Source: Gracilibacillus halophilus YIM-C55.5 (GTDB taxonomy: Bacteria; Bacillota; Bacilli; Bacillales; Amphibacillaceae). Taken from it: a stretch of 56,286 bases of DNA. Within the stretch, counting starts at the first letter, position 1; every line of letters begins with the position of its first letter. Below are positions 8,264 to 17,219 of the stretch, piece after piece. Under the pieces are notes generated by a model. It saw nothing but the letters and a program-made list of their open reading frames with translations, had not been told where the DNA came from and searched no databases. Made by a program: the position numbers and the translations under genes. The DNA is taken from the NCBI RefSeq assembly GCF_000359605.1, contig NZ_APML01000012.1, forward strand, positions 1-56,286. Direction: 5' to 3'.

Positions 8264-9127
8264 ATGAATCATCAAGTACATATTGACGGTTATTCGTATC
8301 CATTAGTTCAGGAAATTGGTTTGATGGAAGATCGTGATGGGATATTTAAGCATCCAGACCGGCAGCTCGATCATTTACATGTATTTATATACGTGACAAG
8401 AGGTAAATTACACGTCGTTGAAGATCATGTTGAGTATCAATTACGAAGTGGTTCCTATCTTTTTCTTAGAAAAGGGGTTCACCATTGGGGGGAAAACTTT
8501 TATAATCCTGGGTCGAGTTGGTATTATATCCATTTTTATGACCGAAATACGGCAAAGCAACTCGATACATACTCTCCCTACCGTCAAACATCGTTTATCA
8601 ACGAAGAAGCTTATGAATCAAGAATATATCTACCAAAACATGATACGGTCAACAGTCAAAATTATATTAAGAAACAACTGTCTTCCATTATGGAGCGTTA
8701 TCAATCTTCTCATCCATTACGACCCATGTTAACAAGTATGAGTACCTATCAATTATTTCTTGATTTATATACTGAGAAACTACACGAATCATCAGCAAAA
8801 AAATCACACCGCATCATTCACCAAATGATCGAACTCTTTCATAATCAGAAAGGACGTAAATTAACCAGTGAGGAAATTGCGTCGATGATGGGGATGAACT
8901 ATTCTTATTTATCCTCATTGTTTAAAGAACATACAGGCAAAAGCATCACACAATATCAAAATGAACGCATCATTGAACGAGCGATTCAGTTATTTAAAAA
9001 CGAAAATAAAAATGTGTCAGAAGTTAGTGACACTTTAGGATTCACTAATCCCTTTTACTTTAGCCGTGTATTCAAAAAAACAATCGGTGTCTCACCTTCA
9101 GCTTATCTTGAACAAATCTATCGATAA
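8264..9127 (+). CDS. AraC-family transcriptional regulator with cupin sensor
   Basis: 287-residue regulator. The N-terminal half (about 1-165) has the cupin pattern of AraC sugar sensors (GKLHVVEDHVEYQLRSGSYLFLRKG, HHWG). The C-terminal 100 residues hold two helix-turn-helix motifs: EEIASMMGMNYSYLSSLFKEHTGKS and the signature VSEVSDTLGFTNPFYFSRVFKKTIGVSPSAY. It is divergent from the GH127 gene and most likely activates it in response to an arabinose-type or arabino-oligosaccharide ligand; the ligand is inferred from the neighbour only. Confidence 0.9.
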   Translation: MNHQVHIDGYSYPLVQEIGLMEDRDGIFKHPDRQLDHLHVFIYVTRGKLHVVEDHVEYQLRSGSYLFLRKGVHHWGENFYNPGSSWYYIHFYDRNTAKQLDTYSPYRQTSFINEEAYESRIYLPKHDTVNSQNYIKKQLSSIMERYQSSHPLRPMLTSMSTYQLFLDLYTEKLHESSAKKSHRIIHQMIELFHNQKGRKLTSEEIASMMGMNYSYLSSLFKEHTGKSITQYQNERIIERAIQLFKNENKNVSEVSDTLGFTNPFYFSRVFKKTIGVSPSAYLEQIYR

Positions 9128-9154
9128 GCTTCCTATCAGATCAATGAAATGACA

Positions 9155-9198
9155 AAACCTCATATAGTGAGCGTCTACCTACTCACCATATGAGGTTT
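9155..9198. terminator. Bidirectional terminator (araC / ddl)
   Basis: AAACCTCATATAGTGAG (9155-9171) pairs with CTCACCATATGAGGTTT (9182-9198), between convergent genes, with T-rich sequence on both exits. Confidence 0.85.
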
Positions 9199-9222
9199 GT
9201 TTTGATCGCCGACCAACTTTTC

Positions 9223-10391
9223 TTACTTCGCTTTCGATCCTTTACTCTGTAATGAAAACAAATTCGTATCAATGGAGAATTCAATCGTTTGTCGTTCTCT
9301 TGCTCGTTTTATTGCTAATTGAATGAGTTCATTCGTCAATTGCTGAAAATCTTTGCCAGATGGTTCCCATAAATAAAAGGATAGTGAGCCAGGAATGGTA
9401 TTAATCTCGTTTACGAACACATGGCCTTGCGAATTAATCAAAAAGTCAATTCTCGAAACACCACTCGCATTCAACAATTGAAAAGTTTGTTCTGCCAATT
9501 GTTTTACATTGGTTGTAGTTTCCTCTGAAATTTCTGCCGGAATCACACGATTAGCAGATTCCATTCCCTTCGTATCCCCATCTTTTCCACCGCCTTGATA
9601 TTTATCAGCATATGATAAGATTTCATCGGTTCCAAGCACTTGTTCACAAACCGAGCTTTCGACGGATTCATAATCACCAATAACAGAGCAATTGACTTCT
9701 GTTAAATCGTCAATCACTTCTTCAATAATGACACGATGACTATAAGTGATAGCAAGCTCAACTGCCTCTTCCATCTCATCAAGCGTTTCAGCTTTGCTTA
9801 TACCAACACTAGAACCAAGATTAGCAGGTTTTACGATGACTGGATAGCCAATTTTTTCTGCCTTTTGCAGGATATCTTCTTTTTTTACATGCCATTCTGT
9901 CGCATAAAACCATTCGTAAGCAACAATTGGCACGCCAGCATCAGCTAATATTTGTTTCATCATAATTTTATCCATACCTGCTGCTGATGAGCAACGTCAC
10001 AGCCGACATACGGAAGTCCGAGCAATTCAAGATAGCCTTGAAGAGACCCATCTTCCCCATTGGTTCCATGAATGACTGGAAATGCAACGTCGATAGCTGA
10101 GATAACACCCTTTGAAAATAAAGGTTTCTCTTTTTTCTTCAATACAATGTTTCCATCTTCTTGATCCAATAGGACGTTATCTGCTTCTTTTAATAGTCGT
10201 TCCAAATCCTTGAAATTTTCAATATCTGTTAGCACATCACCTGTATACCATTCGCGTGACTTGCTAATATATACTGGTATCACTTCATATTTGTTAGAAT
10301 CTATGGATTGTATCGCTTGAAGTGCAGAGATCACTGACACTTCATGTTCAACAGATACGCCGCCAAAGATGACGGCTACTTTCGTTTTCAC
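9223..10391 (-). pseudogene. ddl: D-alanine--D-alanine ligase, split by a one-base frameshift
   Basis: Makes the D-Ala-D-Ala dipeptide for peptidoglycan. An N-terminal piece (9960-10391, GTG start after GAGGAGG, 143 aa) has [14 protein letters not shown] and [12 protein letters not shown] second piece (9223-9975, 250 aa) carries the ATP-grasp domain: VKPANLGSSVGISKA, SRIDFL and FVNEINTIPGS. Adding one base near 9990/9991 restores the normal A-[ST]-[AS]-x-x-GMDK junction in place of AHQQQVW, so this is one gene interrupted by a single missing base. It may be a real lesion, a sequencing error or, less likely, two coupled proteins split at a domain border. The intact product would be about 390 aa. 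Confidence 0.85.
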
Positions 10392-10412
10392 AACCGATTC
10401 CTCCTCAACTTG

Positions 10413-11989
10413 TTATTCATTATAGGTATCAGGCAAATCATTCTCCAATAACACAATGGCATCATGACGGCCAAGTGATTGTAATTGTTCAATGGCTTGA
10501 TTTAAGTCTTTTGCAATAAAATATTGATCCTCTGAGAAGTTCTTTTCTTTCAGTCCATCCTGCAGTGGTTCGGTTTGTTTCTTGCCGACTAAAATCACAT
10601 AGTCACATACATCAGCTGCTTGTTCACCAAGTATTTTATTATATTCATATTCTTTATCGCCTAACTCAATCATTCCTGGTGTAACTAACACTTTGTAACC
10701 ATCCATAGTAGAAAGCACTTCTAAGGCTTGACGGGCCCCAGTCGGATTCGAATTAAAACTATCATCGATGACAGTCAATCCGCCGAATCCTTTTTAATTT
10801 CCATACGGTGCTTAACGGCTTGCACTTTTTTTACACCAAGTTGCAACTTATGAAGTGGTACACCCATTTCCCAAGCCACACTAATTGCAGCCAACATGTT
10901 ATACACATTATGTTTGCCTAACAACTTCGTATCAAACGTCGCATCTAGACTGCCCGCTTTATTCGTCACTCGGAAGGTCGTGCCCTTATTATGATAGTAA
11001 ATATCTGAAGCTACGTAATCTGCTGTTTCATCATCGATAGCGAAATAGATTCTTCGGCAAGGATTTTTCGGTGTATACGACATAATATTTTCGTCATCGC
11101 GATTTAAGAAAGCCGTACCATCTTCAGGCAACGATTCGACAATTTCATATTTCGTTTTCTTAATATTATCTAATGTCTTAAATGTTTCCAAATGTTGTTC
11201 ACCAATCGCCGTTAGGACCGCATAATTATGTCCGACTAATTCACAAATTTCTTGAATATTTCCTGGTTCTTTCGCTCCCATTTCTGCAATAAATACATCA
11301 TGATATGGTTTCAATGAGTTTCTGACAGTAATGGTCACACCAATTTTCGTATTAAAACTTTCGGGTGTTTTTAATGTATTAAAATGAGTGGTTAAAATGG
11401 TATCTAAAATAAATTTAGTACTTGTTTTACCGAAACTTCCAGTAATACCGACTTTTTTTAGATCAGGCATTTGCGAAATAATTTGGCTAGCGTCCTTATA
11501 ATAAGATTGTTTAATCGCATTTTCAATCGGTCGGTTGATCAGATTTGCCAACAAAACAAAACCATATGTCGCCATGCTACTGATGAGTAGAAGGACTGTT
11601 GCAATAAGTAATGAATCTTCTCGCCACACAAAGTGGAGAATCGTTGCCACTAAAAGCAAATATATAAGTGCAATCGTCGTTAGTAATCGTTTGACACGAG
11701 GCGTATACGCAAGTTTCTTTTTTTCTTGATTCGTTTTTCCTGTCGGTATCCATAATAAAAGCAGCGGAAGTAACGCAACGATCCAATAGGTGTTAAAAAT
11801 GATAAGAATGATACTCACAAGTGCAAACCATTCATTCACCGGTACAACTTTGGTTCGGTGTTGCTTCATCCAATGCAAGAAGCGATTATTAAAGTAGCCA
11901 TTTAATTGTAGCATATGGATCGATTGTTTGATTCGAAATAGTTGCGACATCATCCATATAACAACGAGTATCGTAAACGAAATCTGCAT
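10413..11989 (-). pseudogene. Membrane-anchored MurF-like Mur ligase, split by a one-base frameshift
   Basis: Mur ligase of the UDP-MurNAc-tripeptide:D-Ala-D-Ala ligase type, with an unusual N-terminal extension of about 150 residues and about four membrane helices (near 2-19, 52-82, 100-123, 126-150). The ATP loop GITGSFGKTSTK is at 181-192; NRDDEN and KHNVYNMLAAI are also typical. The 404-aa piece (10775-11989) ends just before the C-terminal domain, which continues in another frame at 10413-10778 from VIDDSFNSNPTGARQAL. One added base near 10784/10785 turns KKDSAD into KKDSGGLTVIDD, the expected sequence. The order hydrolase, MurF-like, Ddl suggests a unit that makes and uses D-Ala-D-Ala at the membrane. 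Confidence 0.8.
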
Positions 11990-11991
11990 GA

Positions 11992-12765
11992 TTAATTGTC
12001 CCCTTTATCTTCTTCTAAGAATGTATCAATAATCGTTGCCACACGACGTTTCTGTTCAAGGAACACATAATGCCCAGCGCCTTCAATCAGTGCTAGACCT
12101 GCGTCTGGTATGAGTTCCTCCATTTTTCTCGCATCATCAACTGGAGTGGCTGTATCATTTGCGCCCCAAATTAACAGTGTGGGCGCTTGAATATGCGGCA
12201 TATGGTGCGTAAGATCTTCATTTACCACTTTACTTAACGTTTGTTGCATCACACGAGACGCATTCTGATAATCAGATGATCCAGCTTTTCCCCGGTATTT
12301 ACTCAAAATGTCTTCCTTATACTTATTTAAGACGGGCAAACGTAAACATTGTTTGATTGCTTTAAATGTATAAACCTTTACATAGTATTTTAGTGATCGC
12401 TTCGGTTTAATTCCTGCGCTTCCGATCAAAATGATTTTTTCTACGTCGGAATGGCGCGAAGCATATTTAATCGATACTCTCCCACCAAAAGAATGTCCGA
12501 CGAGTATTGGCTGCTCAATTTGTAATTGTAGTAATAATTTTTCTAGAAAATCAGTGTATTGACTTACATCCCAAGACTCAGGTGGTTCATCACTTTGCCC
12601 GAATCCAGGAAAGTCAATCGATGTGACTTGAAAATCTTGAGCCAAGGAATGTTGTAAGTCAGCAAATAAATCAAGACTTGTTCCCCAGCCATGTAGCAAA
12701 ACGACCGGTTGACCTTCTCCTTCTTGTTGGTAATGTATATGTAACTGATCAATTTCTGTAAACAC
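11992..12765 (-). CDS. Alpha/beta-hydrolase
   Basis: Alpha/beta-hydrolase fold protein of about 257 residues: oxyanion-hole HGWG, nucleophile elbow GHSFGG (Ser about residue 92), acid in WGANDTATP and catalytic His in GAGHYVF. Closest general type is the esterase / haloperoxidase-like group; the substrate is unknown. I use GTG 12765 because AAGGAG lies nine bases upstream; the longer reading from TTG 12783 has no ribosome binding site. The stop is only two bases before the MurF-like start, so the three genes form one leftward operon. A cell-wall link is inferred from that only. Confidence 0.85.
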   Translation of the reverse strand: MFTEIDQLHIHYQQEGEGQPVVLLHGWGTSLDLFADLQHSLAQDFQVTSIDFPGFGQSDEPPESWDVSQYTDFLEKLLLQLQIEQPILVGHSFGGRVSIKYASRHSDVEKIILIGSAGIKPKRSLKYYVKVYTFKAIKQCLRLPVLNKYKEDILSKYRGKAGSSDYQNASRVMQQTLSKVVNEDLTHHMPHIQAPTLLIWGANDTATPVDDARKMEELIPDAGLALIEGAGHYVFLEQKRRVATIIDTFLEEDKGDN

Positions 12766-12971
12766 AAAGTAACGCTCCTTCAAATGTTCTAACTCATAGA
12801 TTCGTTTCTTAATGTAACTATATGAGGTTTATTATCGTTTTAGTAAAATTATTTCGCACACCATATATCATATCATAAAATGTAAAAATGTTTATAATGG
12901 ATTAATGGAACAACAAAAGAAAATTCATGTCGATGATTATGAAATGAAATTATAGCATTTCCCATAGCATA

Positions 12972-13003
12972 GAAAAAGCATGATCGATTATTCGACCATG
13001 CTT
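12972..13003 (-). terminator. Terminator of the YozQ-like gene
   Basis: On the minus strand AAGCATGGTCGA pairs with TCGATCATGCTT around an ATAA loop, followed by TTT. The stem begins at the stop codon. Confidence 0.75.
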
Positions 13004-13157
13004 AGTTATTTGACCCGTCGTTATATCCTTCTTTTAACGTGTCGGTTGCTTGTTCATGTGTTTTTGCTAATCCCTTGCTCAGCTCATCTTTTCTTTGATA
13101 ATCCTCTGCTTCATAATTTCTTTCAGCGATTTGTTTTTTGCTTTTCTTTTGGTCCAT
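13002..13157 (-). CDS. Small YozQ-like (DUF4025-type) protein, 51 aa
   Basis: Short hydrophilic protein beginning MDQKKSKKQIAERNY and containing KGLAKTHEQATDTLKEG near residues 28-44, which resembles B. subtilis YozQ-type proteins (THEQ followed by an EG segment). GAGGTGA lies five bases before the ATG and a terminator overlaps the stop codon, both supporting a real gene. No membrane segment or signal is present. Function unknown in the family. It lies upstream of the hydrolase operon and downstream of the KaiC/ATP-grasp gene, probably independently transcribed. Confidence 0.7.
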   Translation of the reverse strand: MDQKKSKKQIAERNYEAEDYQRKDELSKGLAKTHEQATDTLKEGYNDGSNN

Positions 13158-13210
13158 GTCATCACCTCATACGATAGCGTTGGCCATCCCGTCAATATTA
13201 TTCATAACCA

Positions 13211-15754
13211 TTAACGACATACCAACTTTTGACGGACGATGTCAGCTACTAATTCCATCGATTGTACTTGGGCCACATGGATGACGTGTTTCCATTCATG
13301 ATATTTCTCATCCCATTGTAACAGTAGATTGGGCTCATTTGTAATATATGATGGATCATACCGAACTTCTTCATGCCCGTCAAATACAGCTCCGTAAAAA
13401 ATATCTGATTCCACAATATCTTGGAAAAAATGACTGCCATATGATAATTCTGGTGAAAACCCTTTTTTCTCAGAAGCGACTTCAAAAATCGCATCAGCAT
13501 GCTGTATCTCCGTAAAGTGAACAGGCACGCCTAATGACGGTGTTGATGTTCCCCACCGACCCGGACCAACAAGTAATAGATTCTCTTCTTTCAAATAACG
13601 ACTGATTTGGCCTATTTGCCGCGCAACTCCATGTTTATCTTGATCTGATAAATATAAATATTCATTTATATCGATGATGACAACATAATCCACTGGTAAA
13701 CGAATATTTCCACCCATAAAATGACCAGCTGTTTGGATAAAGCATGATTCCGATGGTGTTAAATCTGGCACTTGAACGGATTGACCTAACCCTTTGGTTT
13801 GTAATGGGCGACACTGAACAAGATTTAATTTAAATTCATCTTTATTTTGAAAATTAGCGGTAAATTCTACATCAACCGGATACTCATACACAGTAGCGAT
13901 TTCTGCTAACATATCCCGCATCACGTTTGGAAAGGACGAATGTTTTAACAATTTATGAAAATCAAAGATATACGGAGTTGGCATATTTTTATACCCAAGT
14001 TCTTTCAACCGAAACATCGTCTCCGTATCAAGTGATGCAAATAAATCACGTTCAACATCCCAAACATGAGCAATGGCATCATCTGCCTTGATACTTGAGA
14101 ACTGATTATTTCGAATCGATAGCGCATCAACTCCATGTTGTGAGAATTTTTTCGCATCATCCATATGCATCAATGGCTTGCGTGTCGGCTGGTCCAACGT
14201 CACAATTCTCGCGTAATCATCTACTGTTCGGTCAACAGCACGTGTGCCGAGACCGAAGACAAGGCGAATCATGCCTGCATCCATATCCACATTTTGATCC
14301 CAGACATATAAGTTTGATGAATTGCCAACACCTGCAATATGCGGAAAGAAATGATCGCCATAATGGTCACCTGATACCCGCTGCACCAAGATGGCCATTT
14401 GTTCATCTTTATCAAATAAACCCCGGTTCATTCGATATTCCAATGCTTCTTCGTTCATCGTACTTGCATAAACAGTCCGAATCGCATCCTCGAAGGCTTG
14501 ATACCTTTCTTCTGGTGTTCCTTGATTGACGCAAAATACACTTTCATATTTGCCTGCAAATGCATTGCCAAAGTTGTCCTCTAATAATGAGCTTGAACGA
14601 ACAATAATGGGCGACTGACCAAAATACTCTAACAACTGAACAAATTGCTCTTTAATATTTGCAGGAAACGTACCTGTTAAAATTTTTTCTCGTAGTTCTT
14701 TGGCATACTTATAATATCCTTCTTTCGTTTTTTGTTTCACTCGTAGTTTCCACCAACCATTTTGAACAATAAATGTATAAAAGATATCAGAACCGATATA
14801 AAAGGAATCGTGTGCTTCTAAATACGGTCGAAAACGATCATTCTCTGCTTCTTTTAATATTTTTCGGGCTAAAAGCATACCGACACTTTTCCCTCCGATA
14901 AAACCTGTCCCAACTTCCCGTGATGCGATTTGTAAAATATCATGTAATGTGAAATATTGATCGCATAATTCAAACATACGAGAATTTCCACCCATTAACA
15001 GTGACATCAATAATCGCTTGGTTTTCTCCTGTGTCTGTCGATCTTTGTCTAAGTCTTCTTTGGCACGTGCAAACAAAACATGCCAATAGTCCATCTTCTC
15101 CTCCACGCGATTAATGTTCGAAAATAATTCAGATGCCTCCGAACTGGCTGTAATACTTTTTACATGATGATCTTCGATTAAATGCGGAAAGAACATCGTC
15201 GGTGAATAGCGTTGCCACACTTTTAATGGATGGACATAGTGCTTATCTTCAAGAACATATAAATCAAGTAAGACTTGCGTTGTTTCACGGATTCGAGCAA
15301 TGGTACTATACGTGTGGACATTGCGATGAATCGCAAAATAAGCAATCGTATGTAATTCATATAAATACGGACAACATACACGGAAGAAATTCCCTATCAT
15401 TAAATCAGAATACCAACTCGATAATAAGTCCGTTAAACTGTCAAAAACATAAAACGTTTTCGTTCCTTCATTTTCAATTAAACGATGAACTTCTGTTGCG
15501 AACCCTTCAAATCCCATATTTGCATCCACTTCATATGTGACGACATCGGACGATTGCTCTAATAAAGGTGGATGATCGCCAAATCGAACATAGACCACTT
15601 TTCGATTGTCTGCTATTGCTTGATTCACAAAAGGAATGACCATATCTCGATAATTTTCAATATAGTCCACTTGCCAAACGACATTATCGCCTAACCGCAG
15701 AGAATCAATCGTGCGGTCAAATCCTGAGATTCCTGTAGATACTTTTAACTCCAT
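13211..15754 (-). CDS. KaiC/RecA-fold domain fused to a PEP-synthase-like ATP-grasp domain
   Basis: A 847-residue cytoplasmic protein. Residues about 5-210 resemble the KaiC/RadA RecA fold (GISGFDRTIDSLRLGD start, Walker-B-like TFYVFDSLTDL), but the P-loop position reads QVDYIENYRD and lacks GKT. From about 280 to 690 it has the nucleotide-binding module of PEP synthase / pyruvate phosphate dikinase: GGKSVGMLLA, IVRSSSLLEDNFGNAFAGKYES, LVQRV, GLGTRAVDR and LVQCRPLQ. The phospho-histidine swivel domain (TCHA-type motif) and the PEP/pyruvate TIM barrel are absent, so it is not PpsA. The last 150 residues hold a conserved-looking GPGRWGTSTPSLG segment. Function unknown. ATG 15754 follows GGTGAT; the reading could extend six codons upstream to TTG. 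Confidence 0.75.
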   Translation of the reverse strand: MELKVSTGISGFDRTIDSLRLGDNVVWQVDYIENYRDMVIPFVNQAIADNRKVVYVRFGDHPPLLEQSSDVVTYEVDANMGFEGFATEVHRLIENEGTKTFYVFDSLTDLLSSWYSDLMIGNFFRVCCPYLYELHTIAYFAIHRNVHTYSTIARIRETTQVLLDLYVLEDKHYVHPLKVWQRYSPTMFFPHLIEDHHVKSITASSEASELFSNINRVEEKMDYWHVLFARAKEDLDKDRQTQEKTKRLLMSLLMGGNSRMFELCDQYFTLHDILQIASREVGTGFIGGKSVGMLLARKILKEAENDRFRPYLEAHDSFYIGSDIFYTFIVQNGWWKLRVKQKTKEGYYKYAKELREKILTGTFPANIKEQFVQLLEYFGQSPIIVRSSSLLEDNFGNAFAGKYESVFCVNQGTPEERYQAFEDAIRTVYASTMNEEALEYRMNRGLFDKDEQMAILVQRVSGDHYGDHFFPHIAGVGNSSNLYVWDQNVDMDAGMIRLVFGLGTRAVDRTVDDYARIVTLDQPTRKPLMHMDDAKKFSQHGVDALSIRNNQFSSIKADDAIAHVWDVERDLFASLDTETMFRLKELGYKNMPTPYIFDFHKLLKHSSFPNVMRDMLAEIATVYEYPVDVEFTANFQNKDEFKLNLVQCRPLQTKGLGQSVQVPDLTPSESCFIQTAGHFMGGNIRLPVDYVVIIDINEYLYLSDQDKHGVARQIGQISRYLKEENLLLVGPGRWGTSTPSLGVPVHFTEIQHADAIFEVASEKKGFSPELSYGSHFFQDIVESDIFYGAVFDGHEEVRYDPSYITNEPNLLLQWDEKYHEWKHVIHVAQVQSMELVADIVRQKLVCR

Positions 15755-15803
15755 TTCCAATACGATCACCAACTATTTCGATATTATAATCTCATTATAA
15801 CAT

Positions 15804-15832
15804 CATATACTAATAAAACTATATCGATTCAA
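15804..15832 (-). promoter_or_regulatory. Sigma-A promoter of the KaiC/ATP-grasp gene
   Basis: On the minus strand TTGAAT (15827-15832), a 17-base spacer and TATATG (15804-15809), about 50 bases before the start codon. Confidence 0.5.
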
Positions 15833-15885
15833 GATAGGTAGTATGCAAAACTCATATATATGGAATCTCCAGTCATTCTAGCATG

Positions 15886-15916
15886 AAAAAATGAATGGGC
15901 TATTCACCCATTCATT
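15886..15916 (-). terminator. Terminator of the binding-protein/GGDEF pair
   Basis: AATGAATGGG (15891-15900) pairs with CCCATTCATT (15907-15916) and is followed on the minus strand by T residues; it overlaps the stop codon of the lipoprotein gene. Confidence 0.8.
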
Positions 15917-17219
15917 TTGACGTTGATTCCGTATTGTATAAATTCATTAGGGAGCGTCGATCATATCTGATTTGTTGATTGACAGACTGGTGTAATTGAT
16001 TCATCGTATCACCATTAATCTGCGTTTGATTTGTACTTATTCGTTGTAATGTCACTTCCCATACCATTTCTACTTGTTGATCGAGTGGTGTCGGTTGCCC
16101 CCTATCATTTTCACTTAACATATCCCAATACGTTTTCTTTAAGTTCTCATTTCGATAAAAAGGATCATTTTCCATCTCTCGGTACATATTAAGCATATCT
16201 TTACTCATCGATCGGATAAACTCCCATGCTGCCTTTTTATTATCGCTATCTGTAGGAATGGCCATTGATAAACTGGATGTCTTCTCATTTCCTGATAATC
16301 CAAACGGCATGTCCGTAATCGCCCAATCTCCCTTCTGTTCTGGCACCCAATCCTTCAAAGAATTTTGCACATATTTCGGTGCATGAAACATGACGAGTTG
16401 ATCATTTTGTAGTGCTTGCCGTCCGTTTTCTTCCCAAATATTAAGATATGGGGATAACTGATATTCTGTAGCCAAAATGCTTGATTCAATCGCTTTAGCC
16501 ATCGGTTGTTCATCCCCTAAGTAATTATATCCAGCATCAAAAAAGTCAGCCGAATGTAACACAGATCCCATCATGGCCCAATTTGATTGAATCATGTACT
16601 GATCCTTTGTTTTTAAGTTTTCTGCTAAACGCAACCATCGATCGACATTCGCTAAGTACTCTGATAATTTATCTGGATCACTTGGAAATCCAGCCTTGTC
16701 CATTATATCCGCTCGATAGAAAGTGACATAAGGGAAATACAGTAATGGAAAAGCATACATCGTTTCATCTGTTGCATTTTTATGATTTTCTAACAACCCT
16801 TTAGGAAACTTTGAAAAAAACGTTTCATTAACATAAGGTTTACTATTTAATGTTTCAAGTCCATTGATGCTAGAAAATGAACCTAAATGCTGATTAGGAA
16901 TAACCATTACATCTGGTACACGTTGGTTCACTATACTATCTCGATATGTATTGACTAGTTGGTTCGAATCAATGATTTCAATCTCTACTTCGAGTTCTGG
17001 ATATTTATTTTGAAAACTAGACAATGAATGTTCAAAAACATTTTCTGGTGTCCAGATCACCAACCGGTCTGAAGAATTATTTTGTGATTGCGATTCGTCG
17101 ATATTTTGCCCATTATTTGATAAATTTGAAGCTTGATAGGATTGAAAAGAAGCATGACAACCACTTAGCATCATGATTCCAATGATTAAAATATATACAC
17201 ACAGCCATTTATTGTTCAT
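15912..17219 (-). CDS. Orphan sugar-type extracellular solute-binding lipoprotein
   Basis: 435-residue lipoprotein with signal peptide and lipobox MLSGC (Cys21), then a low-complexity Asn/Ser/Gln linker and a family-1 type solute-binding fold (LVIWTPENVF; VPDVMVIPNQH; AFPLLYFPYVTFYRADIM; AIPTDSDNKKAAWEFI). Such proteins normally deliver sugars to an ABC importer, but no permease or ATPase gene is adjacent. Its start overlaps the end of the diguanylate cyclase gene by 11 bases (GGGGGAGGAGC directly before ATG), so translation is coupled. I infer that it presents a ligand to the membrane cyclase or forms part of its sensory system; a plain transport role with a distant permease is the alternative. 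Confidence 0.85.
   Translation of the reverse strand: MNNKWLCVYILIIGIMMLSGCHASFQSYQASNLSNNGQNIDESQSQNNSSDRLVIWTPENVFEHSLSSFQNKYPELEVEIEIIDSNQLVNTYRDSIVNQRVPDVMVIPNQHLGSFSSINGLETLNSKPYVNETFFSKFPKGLLENHKNATDETMYAFPLLYFPYVTFYRADIMDKAGFPSDPDKLSEYLANVDRWLRLAENLKTKDQYMIQSNWAMMGSVLHSADFFDAGYNYLGDEQPMAKAIESSILATEYQLSPYLNIWEENGRQALQNDQLVMFHAPKYVQNSLKDWVPEQKGDWAITDMPFGLSGNEKTSSLSMAIPTDSDNKKAAWEFIRSMSKDMLNMYREMENDPFYRNENLKKTYWDMLSENDRGQPTPLDQQVEMVWEVTLQRISTNQTQINGDTMNQLHQSVNQQIRYDRRSLMNLYNTESTSK

Noticed and set aside
13211..15754. Annotating the fusion protein as PEP synthase
   Set aside because: The swivel histidine domain and PEP-binding barrel are absent; only the ATP-grasp part is shared.
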